Of a DNA stretch of 14,884 bases, positions 6,529 to 14,640 are shown one piece after another (position 1 is the stretch's first letter; each line of letters begins with the position of its first letter). The DNA lies in assembly GCA_964607865.1 (NCBI GenBank), contig CAZSLZ010000080.1, positions 1-14,884 of the forward strand. Direction: 5' to 3'. This DNA is from CAZSLZ01 sp964607865. Its GTDB lineage: Bacteria > Vulcanimicrobiota > JAJTBE01 > CAZSLZ01. The notes under the pieces were generated by a model that did not search any database, was not told where the DNA came from, and saw nothing but the letters and a program-made list of their open reading frames with translations. Position numbers and translations under genes: made by a program.

Positions 6529-8523
6529 ATGAACTTGACAGTTGCAAACCATAGGGGCAACAGCCAGCTTTTAAACAATTTTAAAACCGGGATTCAAAAC
6601 GAATGGCTTCTTACTGATGGAATGGGTGGCTTCGCCTCTTCCACTATTCTGGGTTGTAACACCCGGCGTTATCATGGTTTGCTGACATGTTCCTGCAATA
6701 ATCAAAGAAACGTATTGGTATCCAAAGTTGAAGAAAGACTGAAAATCAGAAACAAAACATATCATCTTTCCACCAACTTATATAAGAACAGCCAGATTTA
6801 TCCCCATGGATATAACCATCTGAGAGAATTTTCCCTGGTTCCCCACCCCAGGTTTATTTACACAATAGGCCCTGTGGTTATAACCAAAGAAATTATCATG
6901 GTGAAAAAAAAGAATACAACAATTGTCAGGTTCCAGGTTAACAACCCCACAGAACAGAAAATTAAATTTACCATAACTCCCCTTCTGGCATTTCGTGATT
7001 TTCACAAACTGCAGGCAGAAAATTCCCAGTTCGATACAGAAACTCACTTCAATAATTCTATTCTGTCAATCAAGCCCTGTAAGGATTTGCCCGAGTTGAA
7101 AATCAAGGCGGGTGAATTTGAATTTACCAGAGATGCTCAATGGTATAAGCAATTTGAGTATTTAAAAGAAAAGGAACGGGGGCTTGATTATAATGAAGAT
7201 TTGTTTTCACCGGGATTTTTCATAAAAGAATTTGACAAGGATATAAAATTGGAGATGTATTTCTCTATAGAACAGGAAATTACCGGAAATTTTGAAAAAG
7301 AAACTCATAATCAGACATGCAGAATCAGGAATTTATTTAAACAAGCTGCATTTTCTAAACCAGATATAATTCAGAAAACACTCATCTGGGCTTCAGATCA
7401 GCATGTAATTGAGCGGGTTGAAGGAAACGGGAACAAATGTATAACAGTTATAGCTGGTTATCCCTGGTTTGGCGATTGGGGAAGGGATACTTTCATTTCT
7501 CTGCCGGGGTTATGCCTGGTTACTGGCCGTTTTAGTGATGCGAAAAAAATTCTGATCAATTTTTCCCGCCAATGTAAAAATGGAATCATTCCCAACCGTT
7601 TTGGGGATGTGGGCAGAGAACCCATTTATAACACAGTGGATGCATCCTTATGGTTCATAAATGCAGTACATCATTACCTGAGTTTCACCAATGACAATGA
7701 AACAATAAAAAAACTATTGCCAACAATTGAAGAAATAATTCAAAACTATAAGGCAGGCACAGATTTCGGCATTCATATGGAGGAAGACGGGCTTATTGCC
7801 ATAAATCGAACCGATGTTCAACTCACCTGGATGGACGCCAAAGTGGGCGATTGGGTAGTTACTCCCAGAAACGGCAAGCCTGTGGAAATTAACGCAATAT
7901 GGTATAACGCCCTGAATATTTATAAAGAACTCTGCAGGCAATTCAATTATAAATGCAATATTTCAGATTCTTTAATAAAGAAAGTTAAAAAATCTTTCAA
8001 CGGCAAATTCTGGAATGAAACTGCTCAATGCCTGTATGATGTGGTTAAAGACAGTAATTCAGATGGTAAAATTAGGCCCAACCAGATATACGCCATAAGC
8101 CTGCCCTACTCCGTTTTAAACAAAAGGAAATGGAAACCGGTTATAAGTAATGTTTCTGATCATTTATACACTCCCTTTGGTTTACGCTCGCTCAGCAACC
8201 GGGATCCTGATTACAGAAAAGAGCACACCGGCCCCATAAGAATACGCGACGGCGCCTATCATATGGGAACCGTATGGGGTTATTTAATGGGCCCGTTTCT
8301 GGAAGCCCTTTTAAAAACAGCAAATTACTCAGATGCTTCATTTAAACAGGTGGAACAACTTTTCAAGTTATGGATGAATAACCTTGCCAGCGGTGGCTTG
8401 AACACTTTATCGGAAATATTTGACGGCGATGAGCCTTTTAAAAGCAGGGGATGTTATTCTCAAGCCTGGTCAGTCGCTGAAGCCCTGCGTATAAGTTATT
8501 TGCTGGAAAAAATTAACCAGTAA
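6529..8523 (+). CDS. Amylo-alpha-1,6-glucosidase (glycogen debranching enzyme, GH133-type)
   Basis: 664-aa cytoplasmic enzyme predicted to hydrolyse alpha-1,6 branch residues of glycogen-like glucans. The N-terminal domain carries the family signature EWLLTDGMGGFASST (from about residue 25) followed by NTRRYHGLL. The C-terminal (alpha/alpha)6-barrel domain carries GYPWFGDWGRDTF (about 310-322), TWMDAKVGDW (about 433-442, an acidic catalytic region in this family) and LSEIFDGD (about 625-632) followed by CYSQAWSVAEALR. The length suits bacterial and archaeal single-activity debranching enzymes; the glucanotransferase part of eukaryotic debranchers is absent. ATG 6529 has only a weak ribosome-binding site, so translation may depend on the small gene 8 bp upstream. 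The 3' end overlaps the convergent permease gene by 11 bp. No other glycogen genes are in the window. Confidence 0.93.
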   Translation: MNLTVANHRGNSQLLNNFKTGIQNEWLLTDGMGGFASSTILGCNTRRYHGLLTCSCNNQRNVLVSKVEERLKIRNKTYHLSTNLYKNSQIYPHGYNHLREFSLVPHPRFIYTIGPVVITKEIIMVKKKNTTIVRFQVNNPTEQKIKFTITPLLAFRDFHKLQAENSQFDTETHFNNSILSIKPCKDLPELKIKAGEFEFTRDAQWYKQFEYLKEKERGLDYNEDLFSPGFFIKEFDKDIKLEMYFSIEQEITGNFEKETHNQTCRIRNLFKQAAFSKPDIIQKTLIWASDQHVIERVEGNGNKCITVIAGYPWFGDWGRDTFISLPGLCLVTGRFSDAKKILINFSRQCKNGIIPNRFGDVGREPIYNTVDASLWFINAVHHYLSFTNDNETIKKLLPTIEEIIQNYKAGTDFGIHMEEDGLIAINRTDVQLTWMDAKVGDWVVTPRNGKPVEINAIWYNALNIYKELCRQFNYKCNISDSLIKKVKKSFNGKFWNETAQCLYDVVKDSNSDGKIRPNQIYAISLPYSVLNKRKWKPVISNVSDHLYTPFGLRSLSNRDPDYRKEHTGPIRIRDGAYHMGTVWGYLMGPFLEALLKTANYSDASFKQVEQLFKLWMNNLASGGLNTLSEIFDGDEPFKSRGCYSQAWSVAEALRISYLLEKINQ

Positions 8524-9307
8524 TGTCTTTCTTATGAAAAATTACAACAGAAACAGCCAGAAAAACCATAGCTATAATAATTAATGCCTGGATATTGCCC
8601 CATTTCAGGTCAGAAGCCATGCACAATTTTTCTGTATCGAAGTATCTGAACAACGTGAATTGTCTTACTTTTGCCCATTTAGATGAAAACGCCCCCAGAA
8701 AATAAACTGAATATGAAAGAAAGAAAAACAGCAGGGAAGCCACCGCAGCTTTCTGGTGTTCGGTAAACAACACTGAAAAAAACAGGCTTATGGAAGCCAG
8801 GCATAAAAAGAAAGCGAATCCGTTAGCAGTAATGACCAGAAACCGGGATACCTCGTAGGGAACATTCAGTATTCCGTGATATGTTGCCACATAAAACCCC
8901 AGAAAACCAGCAGCTACCATCAAAAACAGGTAGAAAACCGATCCCAGGTATTTTTCCAGAATAACCCTGAGCCGGGAAACCGGGTAAGAAAGGAGCAGCC
9001 CCAGGGTTTTCTGTTCATATTCCCTGGCTATGAGCCCTGATGAAACCACACATATGTAGAAACTTGTGATTATAATCCAGTTTACACATACCACAATATG
9101 CAGATAACCACCGAATACATTAAGAACCAGAAAAGATTCGGCAATTTTTTTCAATGGGCCGGGAACATCCTGGATAAATTGGGAAAAATCCAGGTATTTT
9201 GCAACCTGAAATTCCTGAATTGCAAAAAAGATGGTTATGGGCAGAACCACACAAAAAACCAGGGTAATAATAAATTCTTCCTTCAGGGTTTTTCTGAAGA
9301 TAGCCAA
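8513..9307 (-). CDS. ABC-2 type transporter permease
   Basis: 264-aa integral membrane protein with about six hydrophobic segments: residues about 12-30, 70-90, 115-140, 155-178, 185-207 and 238-257. The region after the second segment, SGLIAREYEQKTLGLLLSYPVSR, matches the cytoplasmic coupling element of ABC-2 family permeases (compare IAxEreqgTlelLLasPvsR). Such permeases need a nucleotide-binding subunit, but no ATPase gene lies beside it, so the partner must be encoded elsewhere; the substrate is unknown. The start is TTG 9307 with GGTGG (9315-9319) seven bases upstream. Only 3 bp separate it from the stop of the Amj-type gene, so it is very likely cotranscribed and both may act on the envelope. 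The end overlaps the convergent debranching gene. Confidence 0.85.
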   Translation of the reverse strand: MAIFRKTLKEEFIITLVFCVVLPITIFFAIQEFQVAKYLDFSQFIQDVPGPLKKIAESFLVLNVFGGYLHIVVCVNWIIITSFYICVVSSGLIAREYEQKTLGLLLSYPVSRLRVILEKYLGSVFYLFLMVAAGFLGFYVATYHGILNVPYEVSRFLVITANGFAFFLCLASISLFFSVLFTEHQKAAVASLLFFFLSYSVYFLGAFSSKWAKVRQFTLFRYFDTEKLCMASDLKWGNIQALIIIAMVFLAVSVVIFHKKDITG

Positions 9308-9310
9308 GGT

Positions 9311-10147
9311 TTAACCACCAATCAATTTTGAGATCCATAGAATATAATGTGCTGAAGGAACCAGCAGTACTGCCCCCAGTAGGTTGCCAATAATGGAACC
9401 GATCGCCAGCCAGATAACCATAATTCTTACTTCCTTTTCAGGGCGATCTCCGGAAATCACCTGATCTACAATCAGCGCTGAAACCGGTTCCACCAGAACA
9501 AATAGAAAAATTGTTCCAATACCGTTGACAATTCCCGACAGGTGAATAGAAGTCCGCACCAGTTTTTCATTGAGGACGCTGGCATAAGTGGAAGAGATAA
9601 CTCCTATTGTCCACATTGAAACTCCCAGCATATTGAAAACAAGAAATGTTTTAGGAATATTTTTTAATTCCATGGGATTTACACCAAGAAGGCTGGGTTT
9701 GCGAAAACATTTTATTGCCTTAACCCAGAATGAAGGTGTCCTTATAAAATTAACAGCAATCCGGGGAATGGAGCCGTAACGTTCCATTGCTTTTATTCCC
9801 AGTTTATATATATTAATAAAAGTGGGAAGGAGTAACAGGCCAAGAAATGAGCCAAACGCAGCTGAAAGAACCACAAAACGCAGTTTGATCAAGATCAGGT
9901 CAAATGCTTTCTGCCTTGCCAGTATATCTACAATAGACGCCATAAGGGGAGCATAGATAAGGTTAAGGGTCCTGAATGAAACCTGAAATACATTGAAAAG
10001 TGATAAAGCAGTTGCCACCCTTTTTGTTTCGGCGCCAGAAACCCTGGCAGCGTTGGTGGTAAGAGTAAGCAAATTTATAAACATATTAAGCAGGCAAACC
10101 AACATCAGCCTGTTGTCATAGAATAGTTGATCCAGATGCAGGTACAT
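9311..10147 (-). CDS. amj: Amj-family lipid II flippase (DUF2837-like)
   Basis: 278-aa polytopic membrane protein resembling Amj (YdaH) of Bacillus subtilis, an alternative to MurJ for flipping lipid II across the cytoplasmic membrane during peptidoglycan synthesis. The recognisable part is the N-terminal region: a hydrophobic segment, then AARVSGAETKRVATALSLFN, then SFRTLNLIYAPLMASIVD, the typical Amj pattern of charged and small residues between helices. Length and topology (about six membrane segments) suit the family. ATG 10147 has AAAGG (10156-10160) eight bases upstream. It lies 130 bp after pcrA on the same strand, with no clear terminator between, and 3 bp before the ABC-2 permease. 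The assignment is from memory of the family pattern; I am fairly confident. Confidence 0.75.
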   Translation of the reverse strand: MYLHLDQLFYDNRLMLVCLLNMFINLLTLTTNAARVSGAETKRVATALSLFNVFQVSFRTLNLIYAPLMASIVDILARQKAFDLILIKLRFVVLSAAFGSFLGLLLLPTFINIYKLGIKAMERYGSIPRIAVNFIRTPSFWVKAIKCFRKPSLLGVNPMELKNIPKTFLVFNMLGVSMWTIGVISSTYASVLNEKLVRTSIHLSGIVNGIGTIFLFVLVEPVSALIVDQVISGDRPEKEVRIMVIWLAIGSIIGNLLGAVLLVPSAHYILWISKLIGG

Positions 10148-10277
10148 TGAAATAACCTTTCACTTGTTTTAATTCTCCCCACTTCGACCTTTTTTACCTC
10201 TCCCCTTTCAAAAAAGTCAGATGCTGCAGAAATTCACATTAACAAAACAAATCAGGATTTATAATATGGATATTAAA

Positions 10278-12458
10278 TCAGACTTTTTTCTTCTCTCCAT
10301 AGTGAGACAGAAAGTCCTGCGAAAGATATTTTTTACCCACTCCGCTGAAATTAACGGTTACGTATCCCTTATCTGAGAGAAGAACCTTGCCTTGGCCAAA
10401 TATTTTATGATAAACAATATCGCCTTCGTTAAATTTTTCCTTATTATCTTTGGGTTTCAATCCTCTTTTATCCAAAATTGAAGGTACTTTTCTGGAAAAA
10501 CTACGTTTGGAAACCTCGGGCATATAGTGATCAATAAGCTCTTCGGGAACTTCTCTCAGAAAACGTGAAGGGCTCTGGTAATGAGTCCTTCCATGGAGAG
10601 TTCTCTCCCTGGCATAAGAAAGATAAACCTTATCAATTGCCCTTGTCATGGCCACATAGAAAAGCCTTCGTTCTTCTTCGATGGCTTTGGGGCTGTTTTC
10701 CTGAATACTTCTGAAATGGGGAAAGATATTCTCTTCAAGCCCCACAATGAAAACAACAGGAAATTCCAGGCCTTTGGCCATATGAGCAGTCATTAAAGTA
10801 ACCTGGCCCCCTTCATTTTCATTATAGTCAACTTTATCGTCAATATCAGAATAAAGAGCAACTTTTTCCAGAAAGGCTTCCAGATTAACTTCCGTATTGG
10901 TAAGTTCAAATTCCCGGGCATCATTTATTAATTCGTCAAGGTTGTCAAGCCGTTCGAATTTTTTGGGGTCTGAATCAGTCTTGAGCATCTGGAAATAGCC
11001 CACATCGGTTAAAACCTTATGAATGAAGTCAGGCAAACTCATTTTCCCTTTTTCTTTTTGCAGGTTTCTGATGGTCCTGGCAAATTCATTCAGACTTTTC
11101 TGCAGCTTCTGGCCCACCCTGGGCAAATCCTTGGCATGGTTCATGACTTCCAGAATTTCTTCGTTGTCATGAATTGCTTTATCAATAATCTTTTCGCAGT
11201 TTACGCTTCCTATCCCCCTGGATGGGACATTAATTATACGTCTTAAACTGAGATAATCATCATGATTTTCAATAAATCTTAAATAAGCAATTGCATCCTT
11301 GATTTCTGCTCTTTCGTAAAAACGGAGGCCTCCAATTATGTTATAAGGAATGCCTTCCTGCTTGAGAATTTCTTCTATGGCCCTGGATTGAGAATTTGTT
11401 CGGTATAAAACAACGATATCCTTATATTTTCTTTCCTTCTGGTTCAATTCGGCAATTTTTTCCGCCACAAACCTGGCTTCTTCCCTTCCATCTGCATTGG
11501 CTCTGCATCCTATCCGCTCTCCCTGCTTCCTGGTAGAAAACAATTTCTTGTTTTTTCTTCCCTTATTGTGAACCACCACAGCATGGGCGGCATCCAGTAT
11601 TATATTTGTGGAGCGATAATTTTCTTCCAATTTAATAATTCTGGCGCCGGGAAAATCTTTTTCGAATCTCAGAATAATGGATACATCAGCCCCCCTGAAA
11701 CCATAAATTGATTGATCGTCATCACCAACAACACAAATTTTGCCATGCTTTTCGGACATGATTTTTGCCAGCCTGTATTGAGCAAAGTTTACATCCTGAT
11801 ACTCGTCTATTAAGATATAATGGAATTGTTCCTGATATCTTTGTTTAACCTCTGGATAATTTTCCAGCAATTTTACAGCATGAAGAAGCAAATCGTCGAA
11901 ATCCTTTCCCCGGTTCTTTTCTAACTTCTGTTGATACAAATGGTAAACCTCAGCTACCATTTTTGCATATTTGCCATAAGCAGAAGCTTCATATTCACCG
12001 GGGCTCTGAAGTTGGTTTTTTACGGCACTGATAGAGCTTGCCAGCCTGCCCACCGAGTATTGCTTATCGCTTATCATCAATTCCTTCATTGCTTCTTTTA
12101 CCAGCTGTTTTTTATCGCCGGTATCAATAATAGAAAAATCTCCTCTTTTACCTATTCTGGGTAATTCAACTCTCAGAATCCGGGCGCAGATAGAGTGAAA
12201 AGTTCCCAGCCAGGGTACCCAAACATCACCCATTAACTCACCAATGCGTTCTTTCATTTCGCTGGCAGCCTTATTGGTAAAGGTCACTGCCAGAATCTGA
12301 TGGGGCCTGACCCCCATTTCATAAATTAAATAAGCAACTTTTCTGGTTATAACCCTGGTTTTTCCGCTTCCCGCTCCCGCCAGAATCAATAAGGGCCCTT
12401 CGTTATAAACCACAGCATCTTTTTGGTTTTTGTTCAAATCATCTAATATCTTACTCAA
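10278..12458 (-). CDS. pcrA: ATP-dependent DNA helicase PcrA/UvrD (SF1A)
   Basis: 726-aa 3'-5' DNA helicase for repair and replication restart, acting in the cytoplasm. All SF1A motifs are present in order: Walker A AGAGSGKT (27-34), TFTNKAA (Ia), DEYQD (II, Walker B), GDDDQSIYGFRGA (III), ENYRST, TAHMAKGLEFPVVF (V) and YVAMTRA (VI). The length is normal for PcrA. The C-terminus ends with a Tudor-like element, GDIVYHKIFGQGKVL then VNFSGVGKKYLS, which in PcrA/UvrD contacts RNA polymerase; that, and the overall Gram-positive style, is why PcrA is preferred over Rep. The start is TTG 12458 with GGAGG (12466-12470) seven bases upstream. It lies 68 bp after the degenerate-GGDEF gene on the same strand and may share its transcript. 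Confidence 0.96.
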   Translation of the reverse strand: MSKILDDLNKNQKDAVVYNEGPLLILAGAGSGKTRVITRKVAYLIYEMGVRPHQILAVTFTNKAASEMKERIGELMGDVWVPWLGTFHSICARILRVELPRIGKRGDFSIIDTGDKKQLVKEAMKELMISDKQYSVGRLASSISAVKNQLQSPGEYEASAYGKYAKMVAEVYHLYQQKLEKNRGKDFDDLLLHAVKLLENYPEVKQRYQEQFHYILIDEYQDVNFAQYRLAKIMSEKHGKICVVGDDDQSIYGFRGADVSIILRFEKDFPGARIIKLEENYRSTNIILDAAHAVVVHNKGRKNKKLFSTRKQGERIGCRANADGREEARFVAEKIAELNQKERKYKDIVVLYRTNSQSRAIEEILKQEGIPYNIIGGLRFYERAEIKDAIAYLRFIENHDDYLSLRRIINVPSRGIGSVNCEKIIDKAIHDNEEILEVMNHAKDLPRVGQKLQKSLNEFARTIRNLQKEKGKMSLPDFIHKVLTDVGYFQMLKTDSDPKKFERLDNLDELINDAREFELTNTEVNLEAFLEKVALYSDIDDKVDYNENEGGQVTLMTAHMAKGLEFPVVFIVGLEENIFPHFRSIQENSPKAIEEERRLFYVAMTRAIDKVYLSYARERTLHGRTHYQSPSRFLREVPEELIDHYMPEVSKRSFSRKVPSILDKRGLKPKDNKEKFNEGDIVYHKIFGQGKVLLSDKGYVTVNFSGVGKKYLSQDFLSHYGEKKKV

Positions 12459-12526
12459 AACTTTTCCTCCATAACAAGAAATGAGAAAATAAAAATATTA
12501 ACTAGCAAATATAATATTGAAGAAAA

Positions 12527-14119
12527 TCAGGATACTGGAGATTCAGAATCCCCCTGTTTTCCCGGTTGTCCGTCGGTTAATTCTCTGGTGTTGTCATCGG
12601 AGTTGGCTCCATTTTCTCGCTCAGTGTTATTATCATTGTCAGCCTCCGGTGAACTTATACTTTGCTCATTTGATTCTGCATCAATTTCTTTTTCGGAGGA
12701 AGTTTCAGCATTACTCTCTAACGTTTCCATTTCCTCAATTTTGTTACTGAAACTCTTGGTTTCTTCATCAAGAATCTTTAATTCTCTGGTTTCCCGTAAC
12801 TCAATTTCTTTTCTGATTTCTTCAACTTCTTCATCGGGGAAAGGAGCTTTTTCGCCCTGAAGTTCGTCTTCCCGGCTGGTAATTCGCCTATCCAGCAGGT
12901 AACTGCTTACCTGTTGGTCCCTCAAATAATTTCTTATCCCCCCAACAATATGCCCAATCTGCAATGGGTGGACAAGAGGCCTTTTCAGGTTAGTGGCAAT
13001 ACCTATACAAACTGGCATGACAGGAAATTCCTTGATATTGCCTTTTTTATCCTTACTGACAATCAGCCCACTTTTTTTGGCCTTTTCATCGTAAAAATTC
13101 AGAATATTTTTTTCATATTCTTCAATGAATCGTTCACATACCTGGTTAACCTTATTCGGGGTTGTAAGGAAAAAGAACCGGTCACCTCCCAGGTGAAAAG
13201 TCTTGTCATCCTTGTTACCCTTTTCTTTTATGGCATTAATCAGAGTTACACCCAGAAACCGGATAACTGAATCTCCCCTTGTAATTCCATATTTTTCGTT
13301 GTAAGCAGAAAAATCATTGACATCCACAAAACCCACGGCAAATTTCTCCCCTGATTCTATTACCCGGAAGAGGTTATCATATAAAGATTTATTGCCGGGC
13401 AAACCTGACATGGGATTCTGATCAGTGTCCTTTTCCTTGTTGGCCTGAGTGAAAAACCTTTCAAGAATGGAAGCTACTGCGATTATGTCAGGTTCTTTCA
13501 AGGAATCAGCCCGATCAATATATTCACCTACTGCCAGATTTTTAGCATAATCCTGAAGTTCATATAACGGTTTCAATGCTTCTCTTGAAATGAAGAATAA
13601 CAGGCCCATGGTCAAAAGCAGAATAATAAAACCGGCTCCCAATACAATGGTTTTATAATCGGTTAAAACTGAATTTACCCCTTCAAGAGATTGAGAAAGA
13701 ATAAAAATGTTGCCGCCTTCCAACTGTTCTGCATATATATACCTTTGCTGGCCCTCAATATTCTGAATAACCGCAAAGTTGGTTTCTTTAATAATTTCAG
13801 AAAGAACATCCGAATCGCGCCCCATATATTTATCTTCCATGGTACCTGGGAAATCGGGATATGAAAGGATAGTACCGTCAGAGCCTACAAGCCAGAAGTA
13901 ATTATCGGGCGTATGATAATAAGCTGAGAATGTCCCTTTTATTTCATTTATGCCTTCAAGATCTTTCAGTTCGCTGGTTAATAGTTTTGCTCTTTCATAA
14001 ACCTGCTGTTCCAGCTGGTCGTAGGCAATTGTCTTCAAACTTGAATAACCCACGGTTCCCATAAGAATGAGGGCTAGAATAACAACCAGCAAGCTATAAA
14101 AAAATATTTTAAACCTCAA
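12527..14119 (-). CDS. Two-TM sensor protein with HAMP, degenerate GGDEF domain and acidic tail
   Basis: 530-aa inner-membrane protein. TM1 is at residues 5-27, an extracytoplasmic sensor region at 28-156 (probably Cache-like, low certainty), TM2 at 157-177, a HAMP-like linker at about 178-226 and a GGDEF-type domain at about 236-408. That domain starts NPMSGLPGNKSL and keeps the metal-site D266 (FVDVNDF) and the nucleotide contacts N274 and D283. The signature reads GGDRF (311-315), with the catalytic Glu replaced by Arg 314, and there is no RxxD inhibitory site just before it. It is therefore probably not an active diguanylate cyclase and may be a c-di-GMP/GTP receptor or a scaffold. Residues about 425-530 are a Glu/Ser/Asp/Asn-rich, low-complexity, presumably disordered tail. 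The start is TTG 14119 with GGAGG (14126-14130) six bases upstream. Confidence 0.85.
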   Translation of the reverse strand: MRFKIFFYSLLVVILALILMGTVGYSSLKTIAYDQLEQQVYERAKLLTSELKDLEGINEIKGTFSAYYHTPDNYFWLVGSDGTILSYPDFPGTMEDKYMGRDSDVLSEIIKETNFAVIQNIEGQQRYIYAEQLEGGNIFILSQSLEGVNSVLTDYKTIVLGAGFIILLLTMGLLFFISREALKPLYELQDYAKNLAVGEYIDRADSLKEPDIIAVASILERFFTQANKEKDTDQNPMSGLPGNKSLYDNLFRVIESGEKFAVGFVDVNDFSAYNEKYGITRGDSVIRFLGVTLINAIKEKGNKDDKTFHLGGDRFFFLTTPNKVNQVCERFIEEYEKNILNFYDEKAKKSGLIVSKDKKGNIKEFPVMPVCIGIATNLKRPLVHPLQIGHIVGGIRNYLRDQQVSSYLLDRRITSREDELQGEKAPFPDEEVEEIRKEIELRETRELKILDEETKSFSNKIEEMETLESNAETSSEKEIDAESNEQSISSPEADNDNNTERENGANSDDNTRELTDGQPGKQGDSESPVS

Positions 14120-14136
14120 ATTTATCCTCCGACAGG

Positions 14137-14616
14137 TTAATTGGTTCCGAAATCAAGTCCTTTCAGTTTTTCTTCCTTTGAACCCTTTTTTAATAATTTC
14201 TGAGACTTAGCTGTCAAATCTACAGTAATTAACCTCCATTGCCCTTCCTCATTATAAATGTCAACCTTGCCTACATAAACAGCTTCATAGAGGTTCTGCT
14301 TATAAACAAGATTAACTTTCGAAGTGATTTTCATTTTAAGAAGATTTTCTTCTTCATCCAGAACCTGGATACTGAGAATCTTCAAATATTTAACGTCCTG
14401 AGCTCCCTCCCTGAACCGGGAAAAAGGTAAGTCCTGTTTTACCGATTCACTGAAGCACTTGTATGCATTTTCATAATCTCCCCTGTGAACCAGGGTAAAA
14501 AAACGATGAACAATCATTCTAGCCTGTTGGCCATCTGTACAGTTCCCCGCAGCAGGAAGAAGAATAAAAACTAAAATTACCAGACAAGAAAAGAACTTTC
14601 CTTTCGAAAATAAAAT
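14137..14616 (-). CDS. Small lipoprotein-like or secreted protein with no canonical start codon
   Basis: From the first ATG (14517) the frame gives 126 aa, but it is open and plausible upstream to 14616. There it adds an almost perfect secretion signal: a basic start (SKGKF), a hydrophobic core (CLVILVFILLP) and AAGNC, which could be an imperfect lipobox with Cys as lipidation site. This longer form has 159 residues and begins at ATT 14616-14614, six bases after the SD-like GGTG within GGCGGTG (14623-14629). No ATG, GTG or TTG lies between the in-frame TAG (14619-14617) and the signal core. The mature part (RFFTLVHRGDYENAYKCFS onward) resembles NTF2-like/DUF4878-type small domains: a helix, then beta strands ending in an LITVDL strand. 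It lies 17 bp before the degenerate-GGDEF gene. It is probably exported; function unknown. Confidence 0.65.
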   Translation of the reverse strand: MLFSKGKFFSCLVILVFILLPAAGNCTDGQQARMIVHRFFTLVHRGDYENAYKCFSESVKQDLPFSRFREGAQDVKYLKILSIQVLDEEENLLKMKITSKVNLVYKQNLYEAVYVGKVDIYNEEGQWRLITVDLTAKSQKLLKKGSKEEKLKGLDFGTN

Positions 14617-14622
14617 CTAATT

Positions 14623-14629
14623 CACCGCC
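14623..14629 (-). promoter_or_regulatory. Shine-Dalgarno-like GGCGGTG before the lipoprotein-like gene
   Basis: On the minus strand GGCGGTG stands six bases before the ATT at 14616-14614 and just after the preceding gene's stop. It supports translation starting at or near that ATT, not at the internal ATG 14517, which has no SD. Confidence 0.4.
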
Positions 14630-14640
14630 ATATGCCTTTA

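Noticed and set aside
9588..9779. Small + strand ORF opposite amj
   Set aside because: No ribosome-binding site, and it overlaps a recognisable membrane protein gene.
10148..10277. Terminator or promoter between pcrA and amj
   Set aside because: No GC-rich hairpin with a T tract and no convincing -35/-10 pair on the minus strand.
12588..12860. Serine/leucine-rich + strand ORF opposite the acidic tail of the GGDEF-like protein
   Set aside because: It is the complement of Glu/Ser-rich codons; low complexity explains the open frame.
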